NCBI RefSeq assembly: GCF_007859715.1
Contig: NZ_SJPG01000001.1
Span: 6,404,001-6,468,000 of the forward strand
Source: Rubinisphaera italica
Lineage (GTDB): Bacteria; Planctomycetota; Planctomycetia; Planctomycetales; Planctomycetaceae
Length of the DNA: 64,000 nt
Reading direction: 5' to 3'
Position numbers and translations under genes: made by a program. The notes beneath the pieces were generated by a model. It made no database searches. It had not been told where the DNA came from and saw nothing but the letters and a program-made list of their open reading frames with translations. The stretch's first letter is position 1; each line of letters starts with the position of its first letter. Positions 21,221-30,563 of the stretch are shown here, in pieces.

Positions 21221-24200
21221 TCAGCGAGCGTCGGTACCGGAACGATCCAGTTGCCTTTGAGTGGAACTCTCGCTGAACATCTCACTCTCAATTTGTTCGC
21301 CATTGAGCTTCTGCGGGGTCTCGTCGTCGTGAGCGATTTCATCCGCAGAACCTAATGGACTTTGAAAAATCATGTACAGCACACGCAGGACCAGCAGCGA
21401 CATCACCATCGCACTAATGACGCCACCAATGACGACGGTTGCGAGGGGTCGCTGCACTTCGGCACCCATGCCAGTACTGAAGGCCATCGGAACAAAGCCG
21501 AGCGCCGCCACGAGCGTTGTCATCAATACGGGACGAAGTCGGATCAATGCGGCCTGTTCGACAGCGGCTTCCAGGTCATAACCGCGCTGTCGTAGCTGTC
21601 GAATCGTGGAGACCAGCAGCATGTCATCCAGCACCGCAACGCCGGATAATGCCACAAAGCCAACCGCTGCTGAAATTGAAAACGGCATGTCCCGCAACCA
21701 CAGAGCGATCACACCGCCTGTCCAGGCAAACGGGATACCGGTGAAAACGCGCACGGTATCGATTGCGTTTCCGTAAGTCACATACAGCAGTGTGAAGATG
21801 AGGACGAGTGCCACCGGCACCACGATCATCAGCCGCTGCCTGGCTTGAATCATGTGCTCAAACTGTCCGCCAAATTCGATGTAGTATCTGGCCGAAGGCA
21901 AAATGACCTGATCGGCGATCTTTTGTTCTGCTTCCGCAACAAAACTGCCAACATCACGACCGCGAACGTTGACCGACACGGTCACTCGTCGCTGTCCCCA
22001 TTCCCGGGAAATTTGAGAGGGACCATCGGTGAAGTTCACTTCTGCCAATCGCCCCAGCGGAATCTGTTCTCCCCGCGGAGTGGTCACAGGAATGGAGGCG
22101 ATCTTTTCGGGATCATTTCGATACTCGTCGGGAAGTCTCACCGTCAGTGGAAAACGAAGCTGCCCCTGAAAGACATCGCCAACCGGACGATTGCCCACAG
22201 CCTCTACCAAATCCAACACGCTGGAAGCAGGCACACCGTAACGGGCGATTTCGTCCTGTTTTATCTTGACTTGCAGCATCGGCTGGCCGGTCAACTGCGT
22301 CGCTCCCACATCAGCCGAGCCGGGCACGTCCAACAGCACACGTTCGATCTCGGTTGCTTTGGCAGCGAGCGTCTCCAGATCGTCACCGTAAAGCTTAATG
22401 GCGATATCGCTGCGACTGCCGGTCCCCAGTTCATCCATTCGCAGTTTGATCGGCTGTGTATAGGCCAGTCGTTGGCCGGGCAGCGTTCGCAATTTCCTCT
22501 CGAACAACGCCGTCAGTTCAGCTTGCGTAGTTGCTTTCTGCCATTCCTTTCGGGGCTTGAGCGTGATGAAAACATCGGTCAGTTCCAGCCCCATCGGGTC
22601 CGTAGCAATTTCAGCCGAACCGATGCGACTCCACACATGAGCGACCTCATCCGGAAATTCTTCAATCAGAGCCTTTTCCATCTGCGTGTTGAACCGCATC
22701 GATTCATCAAGCTGAGTTCCAGCCAAACGAACCACGTTGATCGCCACAGAACCTTCCGAAAGCTGAGGCATAAACTCTGTGCCGAGATTGGGAGCAATCA
22801 TCCCGAAGGCGACTACCAGAACAGCCAATGCGAAACCGATGATCGCGATCTTCTGGTGCATCGTGAAGTGCAGCACGGGGCGATAAAGCCGCTTGAGTAT
22901 CCGAACCAGCAGCGGCTCGCGATGGCTCATCTTTTTCGGTAGAAACAAGCTGGCCAATACCGGCATCAGGGTCATCGAAAGCAGCATCGACCCGGCCAAC
23001 GCAAAGATGACGGTGAGTGCCATCGGACGGAACATCTTGCCCTCAATGCCTTCCAGCGTGAGGATCGGCAGATAAACGATCATGATGATCAGTTCGCCGA
23101 ACATCGTTGGACCGCGGACTTCTACCGCCGCGTCGCGAATACGTTCCAGTCGACTTCGATTCAGCGGATTGGCCTGCGACAAATGCCGTACGCAGTTCTC
23201 GACCATCACGACCGAGCTATCAACGACGAGTCCGAAGTCGATGGCGCCCAGACTCAGTAGACTGGCCGAAATAGCGAATCGCCACATACCGCTGAACGCG
23301 AACAACATCGAAAGTGGAATTGCCAGTGCGACAATCAATCCAGCTCGCAAATTGCCGAGGAAGACAAACAGTACGGCGATGACGAGTAGTCCCCCTTCAA
23401 ACAGATTCTTGCGAACGGTATCGATGACAGAGTCGACAAGTTCTGTGCGGTCGTACATTGTGACCAGCGTCATCCCCGGAGGCAGATTGGCTTCAATTTC
23501 TTTGACCTTCCGCTTCAGGGCATCCGTATATTGATGCGTGTTCTCACCCATCAGCATGAAGCCGAGCCCCATTACCGCTTCGCCGTTGCCATCTGCCGTG
23601 ACCGCACCACGTCGTATTTCATGACCAATTTCCACACTCGCAACATCGCGAATTCGTACCGGCACACCATCGATCGCTTTGATCACGATGTTCTCAATTT
23701 GCGGAATGTCAGTCGTCCGTCCGAGCCCCTGAACCAGCAGCATTTCGCCCATACGATCAACATTGCCGCCGCCAACGTTGCGATTGTTTTCCTGCAGAGC
23801 GTCGACGACTTCGCTGAAGGTGAGATCGCGCGAAACTAACCCGGTCGGATCAATGCGAACCTGAAACTGTTTTTCATAGCCACCCCAACTGTTGATTTCT
23901 GCGGTCCCGGCAACCGTTCGCAACTGCGGTTTGACAACCCAGTCGTGCGTCGTGCGAAGTTCCGTCAACATCCGTGTTCGTTCTGCGTCCGGAAGCTTGT
24001 TGAAGTCCACGCCGGGATAGGTCAACACGTAGTGAAAGACTTCTCCGAGACCCGTGGCAACCGGTCCCATCTTTGGTCGGCCCACACCTCTGGGGAGTTC
24101 AACTGTCGCCAGTCGCTCGCCGACGACCTGACGAGCGAAGTAAATATCTGTCCCGTCCTCGAACGTCACGACGACCTGCGAGAAGCCATACTTCGAGACC

Positions 24201-24451
24201 GAACGAATGTTTTCGAGTGAGGGAAGACCACTGAGAGATTGTTCGATTGGATACGTGATCTGCCGTTCGATTTCTTCCGGAGACAAAGCCGGTGCAGTCG
24301 TGTTGACTTGGACCATGATGGGCGTCGTATCGGGAAAAGCATCGACATCCAACTGGCTGAGCGCGTAGCCACCCCCGGCAATCAGGACCACCACGCCGAG
24401 CAATACGGCGAAGCGATGGTGCAACGAGAGTTCAATCAAGCGTGTGAGCAT
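21221..24451 (-). CDS. Heavy-metal efflux RND transporter (CzcA-like)
   Basis: 1076 residues with the complete RND architecture. The fourth-span motif reads AIDFGLVVDSSVVMVEN, close to the DFG-x2-VDG-type signature of CzcA-like divalent-cation pumps, and differs from the first pump in the window. The N-terminus has DVDAFPDTTPIMVQV. The C-terminus is a hydrophilic tail of about 40 residues. It is encoded directly downstream of its adaptor (27 bases) and upstream of the HGVPE lipoprotein. Confidence 0.95.
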   Translation of the reverse strand: MLTRLIELSLHHRFAVLLGVVVLIAGGGYALSQLDVDAFPDTTPIMVQVNTTAPALSPEEIERQITYPIEQSLSGLPSLENIRSVSKYGFSQVVVTFEDGTDIYFARQVVGERLATVELPRGVGRPKMGPVATGLGEVFHYVLTYPGVDFNKLPDAERTRMLTELRTTHDWVVKPQLRTVAGTAEINSWGGYEKQFQVRIDPTGLVSRDLTFSEVVDALQENNRNVGGGNVDRMGEMLLVQGLGRTTDIPQIENIVIKAIDGVPVRIRDVASVEIGHEIRRGAVTADGNGEAVMGLGFMLMGENTHQYTDALKRKVKEIEANLPPGMTLVTMYDRTELVDSVIDTVRKNLFEGGLLVIAVLFVFLGNLRAGLIVALAIPLSMLFAFSGMWRFAISASLLSLGAIDFGLVVDSSVVMVENCVRHLSQANPLNRSRLERIRDAAVEVRGPTMFGELIIMIVYLPILTLEGIEGKMFRPMALTVIFALAGSMLLSMTLMPVLASLFLPKKMSHREPLLVRILKRLYRPVLHFTMHQKIAIIGFALAVLVVAFGMIAPNLGTEFMPQLSEGSVAINVVRLAGTQLDESMRFNTQMEKALIEEFPDEVAHVWSRIGSAEIATDPMGLELTDVFITLKPRKEWQKATTQAELTALFERKLRTLPGQRLAYTQPIKLRMDELGTGSRSDIAIKLYGDDLETLAAKATEIERVLLDVPGSADVGATQLTGQPMLQVKIKQDEIARYGVPASSVLDLVEAVGNRPVGDVFQGQLRFPLTVRLPDEYRNDPEKIASIPVTTPRGEQIPLGRLAEVNFTDGPSQISREWGQRRVTVSVNVRGRDVGSFVAEAEQKIADQVILPSARYYIEFGGQFEHMIQARQRLMIVVPVALVLIFTLLYVTYGNAIDTVRVFTGIPFAWTGGVIALWLRDMPFSISAAVGFVALSGVAVLDDMLLVSTIRQLRQRGYDLEAAVEQAALIRLRPVLMTTLVAALGFVPMAFSTGMGAEVQRPLATVVIGGVISAMVMSLLVLRVLYMIFQSPLGSADEIAHDDETPQKLNGEQIESEMFSESSTQRQLDRSGTDAR

Positions 24452-24478
24452 CGTTTTGACAGGTCCTTTTCAGCAGGC

Positions 24479-26143
24479 TCAGTGACCACAGGTGCAGCCC
24501 GCACCCAGGTTGTTTTTCAGCAACTGGGCCCGCAGGACATCACTGCCGCTGCTGGCCACGACTTCACCCGGCAACACGCCCGCGATGATTTCCGTAAATC
24601 CGTCCTGTGTGACCCCCACGCGAACCGACCGAGCAACAAAGAACTTCGGTCGATCTTTCTCAAAAAAACGGGCATCGCGAACAAACACCAGCGTGTTTTC
24701 GCCATCCCATTGAACGGACGACTCCGGAACCACGATCGCATCGCTTTCGTCACGAAGAATAATCTCCCCTGTCCCGAAAGATTCATTGCGAAGTTCACCA
24801 TCCGAGTTGGCTAATTCGGCACGGACCCGGACGGTACGCGTTTCCCGATCAACATCAGAGCTGATCCAAATGACCTTGCCGCGATGCTCAGCAGTTTGCC
24901 CGTCTGGCAGATAACGAACCTCCTGTCCAATTTCGGCCAGCGATGCCTCTTCCGCCGGAACGCGGAGGTCCAGCCACACAGTCCGTGTATCCGAGAGCCG
25001 AAACATCTGCGATCCACGGTCGACGACTTCGCCGACCACCGTTTCGCGATCGACAACGCGGCCAGTCAAAGGAGCAACCACCGCAATCAGGTTGTCACTT
25101 CCGCCTCGCTCTTCGATTTTTTCCGTACCCAGCTTACGAACGGCTGCCCTGGCCTCGTTGGATTGCATTGAACGCAGTTGTTCCAGGTCAACGGACAAAC
25201 CAAGATTGTCGAGGGAACGTACAGTCTTCTCCACCAGCGACGTGGCCTGCTGGAGCTCGGTCTGGCTTTCCAGTAAACGCTTCCCAGGAATCACGTTTCG
25301 GTTCGCAAGCGGTTCTATGCGACGAACGGTATCCTGCTTGAGACGCTCGTCCGATAGAGCGGACAAAAGTTCCGACTTGAGCCGCCCGACTTTCTCGGAG
25401 TCAACGATTGCCAAGACCTGCCCCGCTTGAACCCAATCACCGACATTCACCAGGACCTGCTTGACGATGCCATCAGCAGGCGGTGAAACCTGAGCGGTCT
25501 TCGTCGCGTCGTAGCGAATCTCGCCAGCGGTCGCGACACTTTCAACGACTGGTTGCCGCTGCACAGGTTCAACGTCAACACCAGCACTCTGCATGGCATC
25601 GACGGAAGCAAACTGAATTCGCGAACCGGGTAACTGGCTGAGCGAGAGGTTCTCTCGCCGAGGTCGAACGGCCAACGCACGCTCCGCTCGCTCCAGATCA
25701 CTGGCAACGACTTCGACAGGCGACTTCGTTTCCGCCAGCGAAGGATCATGCAGCACACAACCGTGAATGCCATGGACGTCGCAGAATGTCAGCTTTGGTG
25801 GGTCTTCGATCAGTCCCGGCACACAGTTGATGCACTCTTCTTCCGGCACACCATGACTGTCGCACCACGCCGGAGCATTGGCTTCCGGTGATGCCGTTGC
25901 CGCCAAGCTCGGCAGCTTCCAATCGTTGTGATGACCATACCACGCCAGCCCACCCAACCCGGCGACAACAACCACCGATGGTATCCACGACATCACGGAG
26001 GCAGCGACTCGCCACAAACGCGACTGCTGAGGACGCTTGCCGGTTTGGGCATGGTTCTCTTTAGGAACTGTCTGCGATTTAACGGACGGTTTTGATGGCA
26101 GAGATTCTGCCGGGATCTTCGGCGAAGTGAGGACTTCTGACAT
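24479..26143 (-). CDS. RND efflux adaptor with N-terminal HGVPE Cys motif
   Basis: About 554 residues from the ATG at 26143. A membrane anchor (SWIPSVVVVAGLGGLAWY) is followed by a Cys/His segment, WCDSHGVPEEECINC, with more Cys/His (CDVHGIHGCVLHD). Then come the usual adaptor domains, including the barrel-sandwich part (SPPADGIVKQVLVNVGDWV) and hairpin, and a terminal CTCGH. The motif matches those of the neighbouring lipoprotein, suggesting a shared metal-relay module. It pairs with the CzcA-like pump gene just downstream. Confidence 0.9.
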   Translation of the reverse strand: MSEVLTSPKIPAESLPSKPSVKSQTVPKENHAQTGKRPQQSRLWRVAASVMSWIPSVVVVAGLGGLAWYGHHNDWKLPSLAATASPEANAPAWCDSHGVPEEECINCVPGLIEDPPKLTFCDVHGIHGCVLHDPSLAETKSPVEVVASDLERAERALAVRPRRENLSLSQLPGSRIQFASVDAMQSAGVDVEPVQRQPVVESVATAGEIRYDATKTAQVSPPADGIVKQVLVNVGDWVQAGQVLAIVDSEKVGRLKSELLSALSDERLKQDTVRRIEPLANRNVIPGKRLLESQTELQQATSLVEKTVRSLDNLGLSVDLEQLRSMQSNEARAAVRKLGTEKIEERGGSDNLIAVVAPLTGRVVDRETVVGEVVDRGSQMFRLSDTRTVWLDLRVPAEEASLAEIGQEVRYLPDGQTAEHRGKVIWISSDVDRETRTVRVRAELANSDGELRNESFGTGEIILRDESDAIVVPESSVQWDGENTLVFVRDARFFEKDRPKFFVARSVRVGVTQDGFTEIIAGVLPGEVVASSGSDVLRAQLLKNNLGAGCTCGH

Positions 26144-26282
26144 AGCACTGCTTCTGCAAAATAGTAAGACACTCAGACGATGCTCATTTACAAGCAAACG
26201 ACGGGACCATTCTCCTGACGCGCAGCACGAAGCAACAAAAAGTCACATTGACGCGCAGCCGGAGAAACGGTGAAAGAGTGTC

Positions 26283-26669
26283 TTACAGCAGAAACCGGCA
26301 GTAAGACGTTAGTAATGCACGCCCATGCGGCGGCGATTCGTCTCGCAAAGCAAATTCGAGACGCTGTGTGCTGGTTGCTGCAACCAGGTCCGAGATGGGA
26401 GCGACACCTAAGACGTCAACAGCCCCAGCCAATTCCACTGAAGCACCAAACCCCGGCGGCAAAGCACCTGCACAGAAGCAATCTTGGCAAGGCTCCGGGC
26501 AACCGGGAGCCACTGGAGATTCTTCATGCTCCGTATCGCAACAGCAATGACTCTCGCACTCTTCAATGGTAGCAGCCGAACTACCCGCAAACCCACAACA
26601 CGCACCACCCATCGCCGGACAAACCAGCACGGTTATGCACATCAGGAGGTGGATAAGTTGGGTGAACAT
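26283..26669 (-). CDS. Small secreted Cys-rich protein
   Basis: About 128 residues from the ATG at 26669 (an ATG at 26693 is also in frame). An export signal (LLMCITVLVCPAMGGACC) is followed by CESHCCCDTEHEE and CPEPCQDCFCAG. The dense Cys clusters point to Cu, Ag or Zn binding. It is the first gene before the second adaptor/pump set, in the same relative place as the Cys-rich gene ahead of the TolC gene. No clear ribosome-binding site, so start and annotation are moderately sure. Confidence 0.5.
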   Translation of the reverse strand: MFTQLIHLLMCITVLVCPAMGGACCGFAGSSAATIEECESHCCCDTEHEESPVAPGCPEPCQDCFCAGALPPGFGASVELAGAVDVLGVAPISDLVAATSTQRLEFALRDESPPHGRALLTSYCRFLL

Positions 26670-26930
26670 TGGATTGCAACGGTGTTTTCGCAAGAAGTTT
26701 ACGTGTTTCGATAGTAGATATGATAAGTCGATTTATGCTACAGGTCAATATTGATTCCCAGTCTCACTCATTTTACGACCTCACAGAATCTTGAAAAAAA
26801 TTCGTGAGACTCTGAGACCTTTGCTGAATTGTCCCCCTTACCGAAGTGTTATATGCTTCCTCGGCTGAAGCAACTGGCTGCCCCTCAGGCTTTTTTGAAA
26901 TTAACAGCGATTGCTTGACGCATTTCAGAT

Positions 26931-28514
26931 CTACGACGCTCGAAGCTTATCGAGATAAGCATCACAAGCAGCAATGTACTCGGGGCTTGGAGCGCCCTCG
27001 ACTGGATCGACAAGGTGACTCAAATCTGGGGGTTCGTATTCGGGAGAACTTACAAAAAGAGCCGTAATCTGCCAATCCTGCTCGGAGACTCGACACCCTT
27101 TGGCGAAATTGTTGTTGATCTCGATCAGTTCGTCTCGCTTCGGATAATCAAGTAGATCGCCGAACCCCATACCAGCATCGTTTGAGAGAACTTGGATGTC
27201 GACAAGATGAGAACATTTTCTGTTCTCCAAGTCGAATGGCCGATCTCGTGTGACTACTCGCTCACCGCAAAACGGACATGCTAATTCAGGACATCGGGAA
27301 CTGTTTTCGATTTGCTCACCACTACGAAAAGCCTCGACCAAAGGCCAAAGCTCATCCATGGAACGAATCGGGTTCCGATAAACCGGCCAGTCAAAGAACT
27401 CACGATCGTCATTGATCGATGCAAGAAAAACACCATGTGAAAATGCAGCAAACCACCCTCTATATTCATAACCAACAACGAGCCCTTTAAGGTCGTCCGT
27501 GAAAAACCAAAGATGCTCACCTTCACGTTGGACCAGACACCCGTTGTCATGTAAGTCTGTGATTAAACGAGAATGCAAATATGCCCGCGTGTGATGTTTC
27601 CTTCTCAAATTATGCCTGGCTAATCCCAAATGGCGTTCAGACAAAATGCCCTCATCAACCAGATTTGGTCCCCAGCGTTTGACCTTCTGTTGACTCGTGA
27701 GTGCTTCAAGTGCGATGACTGCTGGATCATTTGATCGCACCGAGGCTGCTGCGTCGAGGGCTTCAAAAAGTCGTGCTTGTCGCTTAACCATTTTACGAAT
27801 GTCCGAAGTTGGTTTTGTGCTCTTGCTTGGGCGGACGGCAGCTAATTTGTCCGGTAAAGTCTTGCCAGCATAGTCGCTTGCTAATTGAAACTTCTCTTGA
27901 TCCCAACTTTGAATACACTCTCGTAGCAGCCTGTTTGCCTTGCGGAACTCAGCAAGCTGTTGAAGCAGATTGCTTCTGTCAGATTCTTCAAGAGCTTTTG
28001 CAGAGTCAACTAACGCAGATCGGTCGAACGTCGTCCCCTTGCTCCAAACCTTCGTGAGTGTCATTCGCCATGCGGTCGGATCTGACCGGGGTGTTAACTC
28101 AACAACGGAAATTGAGGGATAGTTTTTCTTGATAAGGCGTTTCGTCAAATAGATCGGAAGTTGAAGGCTGGAATCCATGAACGAATATTGACGCAGACCG
28201 GCTTGATGAAACGACTCGCACCACCAAACGATAGTCTGGCGATCAATTTCAGCCAAGTCGTCCAATCCGTTCCGACGGGCCTCTTCAAGAATTGAGTCAG
28301 CGAAATCAGACTTTGCAATTGGTAAGAACCACTCCCAAAGTGGGTGAACTCCGTCGAACCTAAAGACGCAGTCGGCATCTTTGGGAGATGGTTCGAGGCG
28401 AAAAAGACTTCCACCTCCCCAGATCTCCACAATCGGATGAGGAAACCAGGCAGCACGCTCAATAAGCGACTCGATGCGGTCGAAAAGTACATTTTGCCTG
28501 GCTGTGAAATTCAA
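26931..28514 (-). CDS. Nucleotidyltransferase-fold protein with zinc motif (unknown system)
   Basis: 527 residues from a TTG at 28514. That start is preferred because GGAGGAG lies 6 bases upstream; the earlier in-frame TTG falls on the ribosome-binding site itself. Near residues 32-50 is a polymerase-beta-type pattern, GGGS followed after nine residues by DAD (LEPSPKDADCVF). The middle is helical and basic. Near 420-450 is a zinc-type CPFC...C..H group. I do not recognise the family. Two short frames precede it in the same direction. Placed between metal and mobile blocks, it could be a toxin- or defence-type enzyme. Confidence 0.7.
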   Translation of the reverse strand: MNFTARQNVLFDRIESLIERAAWFPHPIVEIWGGGSLFRLEPSPKDADCVFRFDGVHPLWEWFLPIAKSDFADSILEEARRNGLDDLAEIDRQTIVWWCESFHQAGLRQYSFMDSSLQLPIYLTKRLIKKNYPSISVVELTPRSDPTAWRMTLTKVWSKGTTFDRSALVDSAKALEESDRSNLLQQLAEFRKANRLLRECIQSWDQEKFQLASDYAGKTLPDKLAAVRPSKSTKPTSDIRKMVKRQARLFEALDAAASVRSNDPAVIALEALTSQQKVKRWGPNLVDEGILSERHLGLARHNLRRKHHTRAYLHSRLITDLHDNGCLVQREGEHLWFFTDDLKGLVVGYEYRGWFAAFSHGVFLASINDDREFFDWPVYRNPIRSMDELWPLVEAFRSGEQIENSSRCPELACPFCGERVVTRDRPFDLENRKCSHLVDIQVLSNDAGMGFGDLLDYPKRDELIEINNNFAKGCRVSEQDWQITALFVSSPEYEPPDLSHLVDPVEGAPSPEYIAACDAYLDKLRAS

Positions 28515-28555
28515 GGATTGCTCCTCCAATACGAGTCAACCTCGTCAACGAACTC

Positions 28556-28663
28556 TCATCTATTAAACGGTGAATCTTTCGGTTGTGGAATCAAATCGAA
28601 CAATTGTTGTGCAGTTCCACGGTGCATTTCAAAGATGAATCGATCAGATTCGGCTATCTCCAT
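28556..28663 (-). CDS. Tiny possible protein (35 aa) ahead of the nucleotidyltransferase gene
   Basis: Starts at the ATG at 28663, overlapping the end of the next-upstream small frame by 20 bases, and ends 41 bases before the TTG of the nucleotidyltransferase gene. Sequence begins MEIAESDRFIFEMHRGTA and is plausible as protein (acidic, with an amphipathic helix). The ribosome-binding site is weak (GGCGGG upstream). It may be a leader or part of a small antitoxin; it could also be the frameshifted end of the 56-residue frame. Confidence 0.35.
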   Translation of the reverse strand: MEIAESDRFIFEMHRGTAQQLFDLIPQPKDSPFNR

Positions 28664-28814
28664 TCAACCCGCCAAGTTCGGATTGATTTTCAAGGATTTG
28701 CTTCAGCAGTCGTATACCATCGTCGTTCAGTTCGGGAATAGTGATCGTTCCAGACGCGATAGGCTGGCTTGCGATCAACTTGTCGACTATCGACTGACTT
28801 TGGGGGCTGAACAT
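28644..28814 (-). CDS. Small possible protein (56 aa)
   Basis: Begins MFSPQSQSIVDKLIASQPIA and ends with a helix (LLKQILENQSELGG). The frame stays open upstream of this ATG with protein-like sequence (FFGTFDLTFDNQKSQK) until a stop near 28895, so the true start may be a rare codon, or the region may be the remnant of a longer gene. No good ribosome-binding site. Composition looks genuine, unlike nearby shadow frames. First of three minus-strand frames leading to the nucleotidyltransferase. Confidence 0.4.
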   Translation of the reverse strand: MFSPQSQSIVDKLIASQPIASGTITIPELNDDGIRLLKQILENQSELGGLNGDSRI

Positions 28815-29039
28815 TTTCTGAGACTTCTGATTGTCAAACGTTAGATCGAAAGTACCAAAAAATCTTCTGTTTGAGAATGAGATTACTCAATTTCGGTTCA
28901 CTTGGACAGTAGTCGTCAAGAGCTCGGGAGGCATAAAGCTGGCCACTGAAGAAGCAAAGCCTCCTGCAGCCACTTGGGCATCAAAAATCCGAGAGCAAAG
29001 ATTGCACGTCTTCCATTGATAGCTAAAAAAAAGAAAACG

Positions 29040-29067
29040 AGCGGGGCCGCCAATTGGCGGCCCCGCT
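29040..29067 (-). terminator. Strong intrinsic terminator of the ubiquitin-like operon
   Basis: A perfect 12-base inverted repeat (AGCGGGGCCGCC, loop AATT). On the minus strand it is followed by CGTTTTCTTTTTTTT. It lies 22 bases beyond the stop of the last small gene, so it ends the minus-strand operon that runs from about 31.8 kb. Confidence 0.9.
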
Positions 29068-29089
29068 AACCTCAAATTGTGATCTTATT

Positions 29090-29215
29090 TTATAGTCGTC
29101 GTTTTCTGCGTCGTCGACCCGCTTGGAAGCCTTTGCGGCAGCCGAGTGATTTGCCATGACGGAAACAGTACCAGCAGATTCCCGCGAGTACGGCGATGCC
29201 GACAAGGTCATTCAT
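29090..29215 (-). CDS. 41-residue membrane peptide with Arg-rich tail
   Basis: ATG at 29215 with AAGGAGA 5 bases upstream, 15 bases after the E1 gene stop. One hydrophobic segment (LVGIAVLAGICWYCF), then HGKSLGCRKGF and a strongly basic end, RRRRKRRL. It ends just before the operon terminator, so it is very likely translated. It could be a membrane-anchoring or effector subunit of the ubiquitin-like system, but no family is known to me. Confidence 0.7.
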   Translation of the reverse strand: MNDLVGIAVLAGICWYCFRHGKSLGCRKGFQAGRRRRKRRL

Positions 29216-29230
29216 AGATTCTCCTTTCAT

Positions 29231-29899
29231 TCACTGGACGTGCCATTCTCCGGCCAACAGGTTGAGCGATGTATCGAAGTCGACTGGATAGTCGCGTAGC
29301 CAGCGCGTGAATTGGTGGACCATCAAACCTGCGGCAATGCTGGCCGCGTAGATCGTGCTGCGAGATGTGCAGCTTCCGGTTTGAGCATCGGATTGCGGGA
29401 ACAGGGTCGAGTTGTAATGCTCGCGGGAAACCTCATCGGCAGCCACCAAGGCACGGAGTGTCTCGCCGAGCATGCGGCCGTCGCACCAGAATTGGCATTG
29501 ATGTTTGACGGTGCGCCAGATGGCAGAACGTGCCGAGATCGAATCCACACAACAGAATACGGCGTCTCCGACATTTTGCTTGGGCCGATAGCGATCTTCA
29601 AGAGAATTGACTTCGATGGAAGAATCGAGTCGGTGAATTGCGTCTTCGGTTGCGACGACTTTCGGCTGACCAATGTCTTCAGCCAGGTATCCCTGCGTTG
29701 TGACATTGGTTGTATCAACGTGATCAAAATCAACCAATTGAATACGAGGCGATCCGATCGCGGCGAGTTGTAATGCAACCTGGCGTCCGATGGCTCCCAC
29801 GCCAATGATCGTTACCGAAAGTTGGGAGAGTCGATCGCGAGGAATGATTTCCTGCTGGCGAACGAACCGACTCACGGAAGTTGACGGAAAATCAGTCAT
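29231..29899 (-). CDS. E1-like ubiquitin-activating enzyme (ThiF/MoeB family)
   Basis: 222 residues from the ATG at 29899, with GGAG 7 bases upstream. Minimal adenylation domain: nucleotide loop GVGAIG at 33-38, acidic DFDHVD at 57-62, Asn at 65, Lys at 80, and FCCVDS near 115-120. The likely thiol-forming Cys is C177 in GSCTSR. It would adenylate the C-terminus of the small ubiquitin-like protein encoded upstream and pass it to the E2-like protein. It overlaps the peptidase gene by 8 bases. It has no ThiF-type rhodanese or zinc Cys clusters. Confidence 0.9.
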   Translation of the reverse strand: MTDFPSTSVSRFVRQQEIIPRDRLSQLSVTIIGVGAIGRQVALQLAAIGSPRIQLVDFDHVDTTNVTTQGYLAEDIGQPKVVATEDAIHRLDSSIEVNSLEDRYRPKQNVGDAVFCCVDSISARSAIWRTVKHQCQFWCDGRMLGETLRALVAADEVSREHYNSTLFPQSDAQTGSCTSRSTIYAASIAAGLMVHQFTRWLRDYPVDFDTSLNLLAGEWHVQ

Positions 29900-30563
29900 A
29901 GAGCATCTCCTTCTGTTCACAAGGATCGAGATACTCCGACCAGACACTGTCCCAGTCGTCGTAACCGTCATCTGCGTTAGAGGAATCGATGAGGTCTTCA
30001 TTGGATCTTTGAAAAGACGGCGATACCTTCCGAGCCGAAATGTTCGCTACGTATTCATTGCTCCACAATCCGTAATCGCTGGCGGCAAACGATTTCGAGT
30101 AATCGATCTCCACCGAAATCTCGATGTCGCAGGTCGGGCCGTGATTGAAACGTAAGCGGGCGTACGCTCGGCCGCCTCTTGCGAGAATGAACATCACCGC
30201 CCAATCGCAGTTGCCAAAAACACGCTCGAAAGTACGTTCATCAGTTGGACTCGGTTCCGGGCAATCGCCGGGATGCGTATGCACCCAGATACGGGCAAAC
30301 TGATCAGGACTTCGACCTGTATCCACTTGTTGATCGAAGAAGTCGGCCACTGCGACATCATCAAATGAGACGAAGGTCGGTGAACAAGACTGCTTGATGA
30401 GTTGGATATCTTCAATCAGCAAATAGTCGTCGTCAGCCGAAATCCCGAATCCACCGACTTCGCTCTCGCCGTAATCACGCAGGAACAGGAGCTTCGCCCA
30501 CACTGTTGGCGTGAAGCAAAGTTTCGGAATCTGGTTCGTTTGTCGTTTTGTTCTCTTCCTCAT
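29892..30563 (-). CDS. JAMM/JAB-type deubiquitinase-like metallopeptidase
   Basis: 223 residues if the ATG at 30563 is used; that start lies 89 bases inside the upstream gene and supplies the first beta-strand ([13 protein letters not shown]). The JAMM zinc site is complete: Glu35 in [12 protein letters not shown] at 95-98, then Ser105 and Asp108 in PSPTDER. It probably trims the ubiquitin-like protein to expose its active C-terminus, or removes it from targets. The C-terminal 80 residues are acidic ([12 protein letters not shown]). It sits between the E2-like and E1 genes. Confidence 0.88.
   Translation of the reverse strand: MRKRTKRQTNQIPKLCFTPTVWAKLLFLRDYGESEVGGFGISADDDYLLIEDIQLIKQSCSPTFVSFDDVAVADFFDQQVDTGRSPDQFARIWVHTHPGDCPEPSPTDERTFERVFGNCDWAVMFILARGGRAYARLRFNHGPTCDIEISVEIDYSKSFAASDYGLWSNEYVANISARKVSPSFQRSNEDLIDSSNADDGYDDWDSVWSEYLDPCEQKEMLYD

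Noticed and set aside
21845..22942. 365-codon open frame on the plus strand
   Set aside because: Lies antisense to the CzcA-like pump gene, has no ribosome-binding site, and the composition is a typical shadow.
28344..29019. Plus-strand frames across 28.3-29.0 kb
   Set aside because: Shadows of the nucleotidyltransferase gene and of the short minus-strand frames; no ribosome-binding site.
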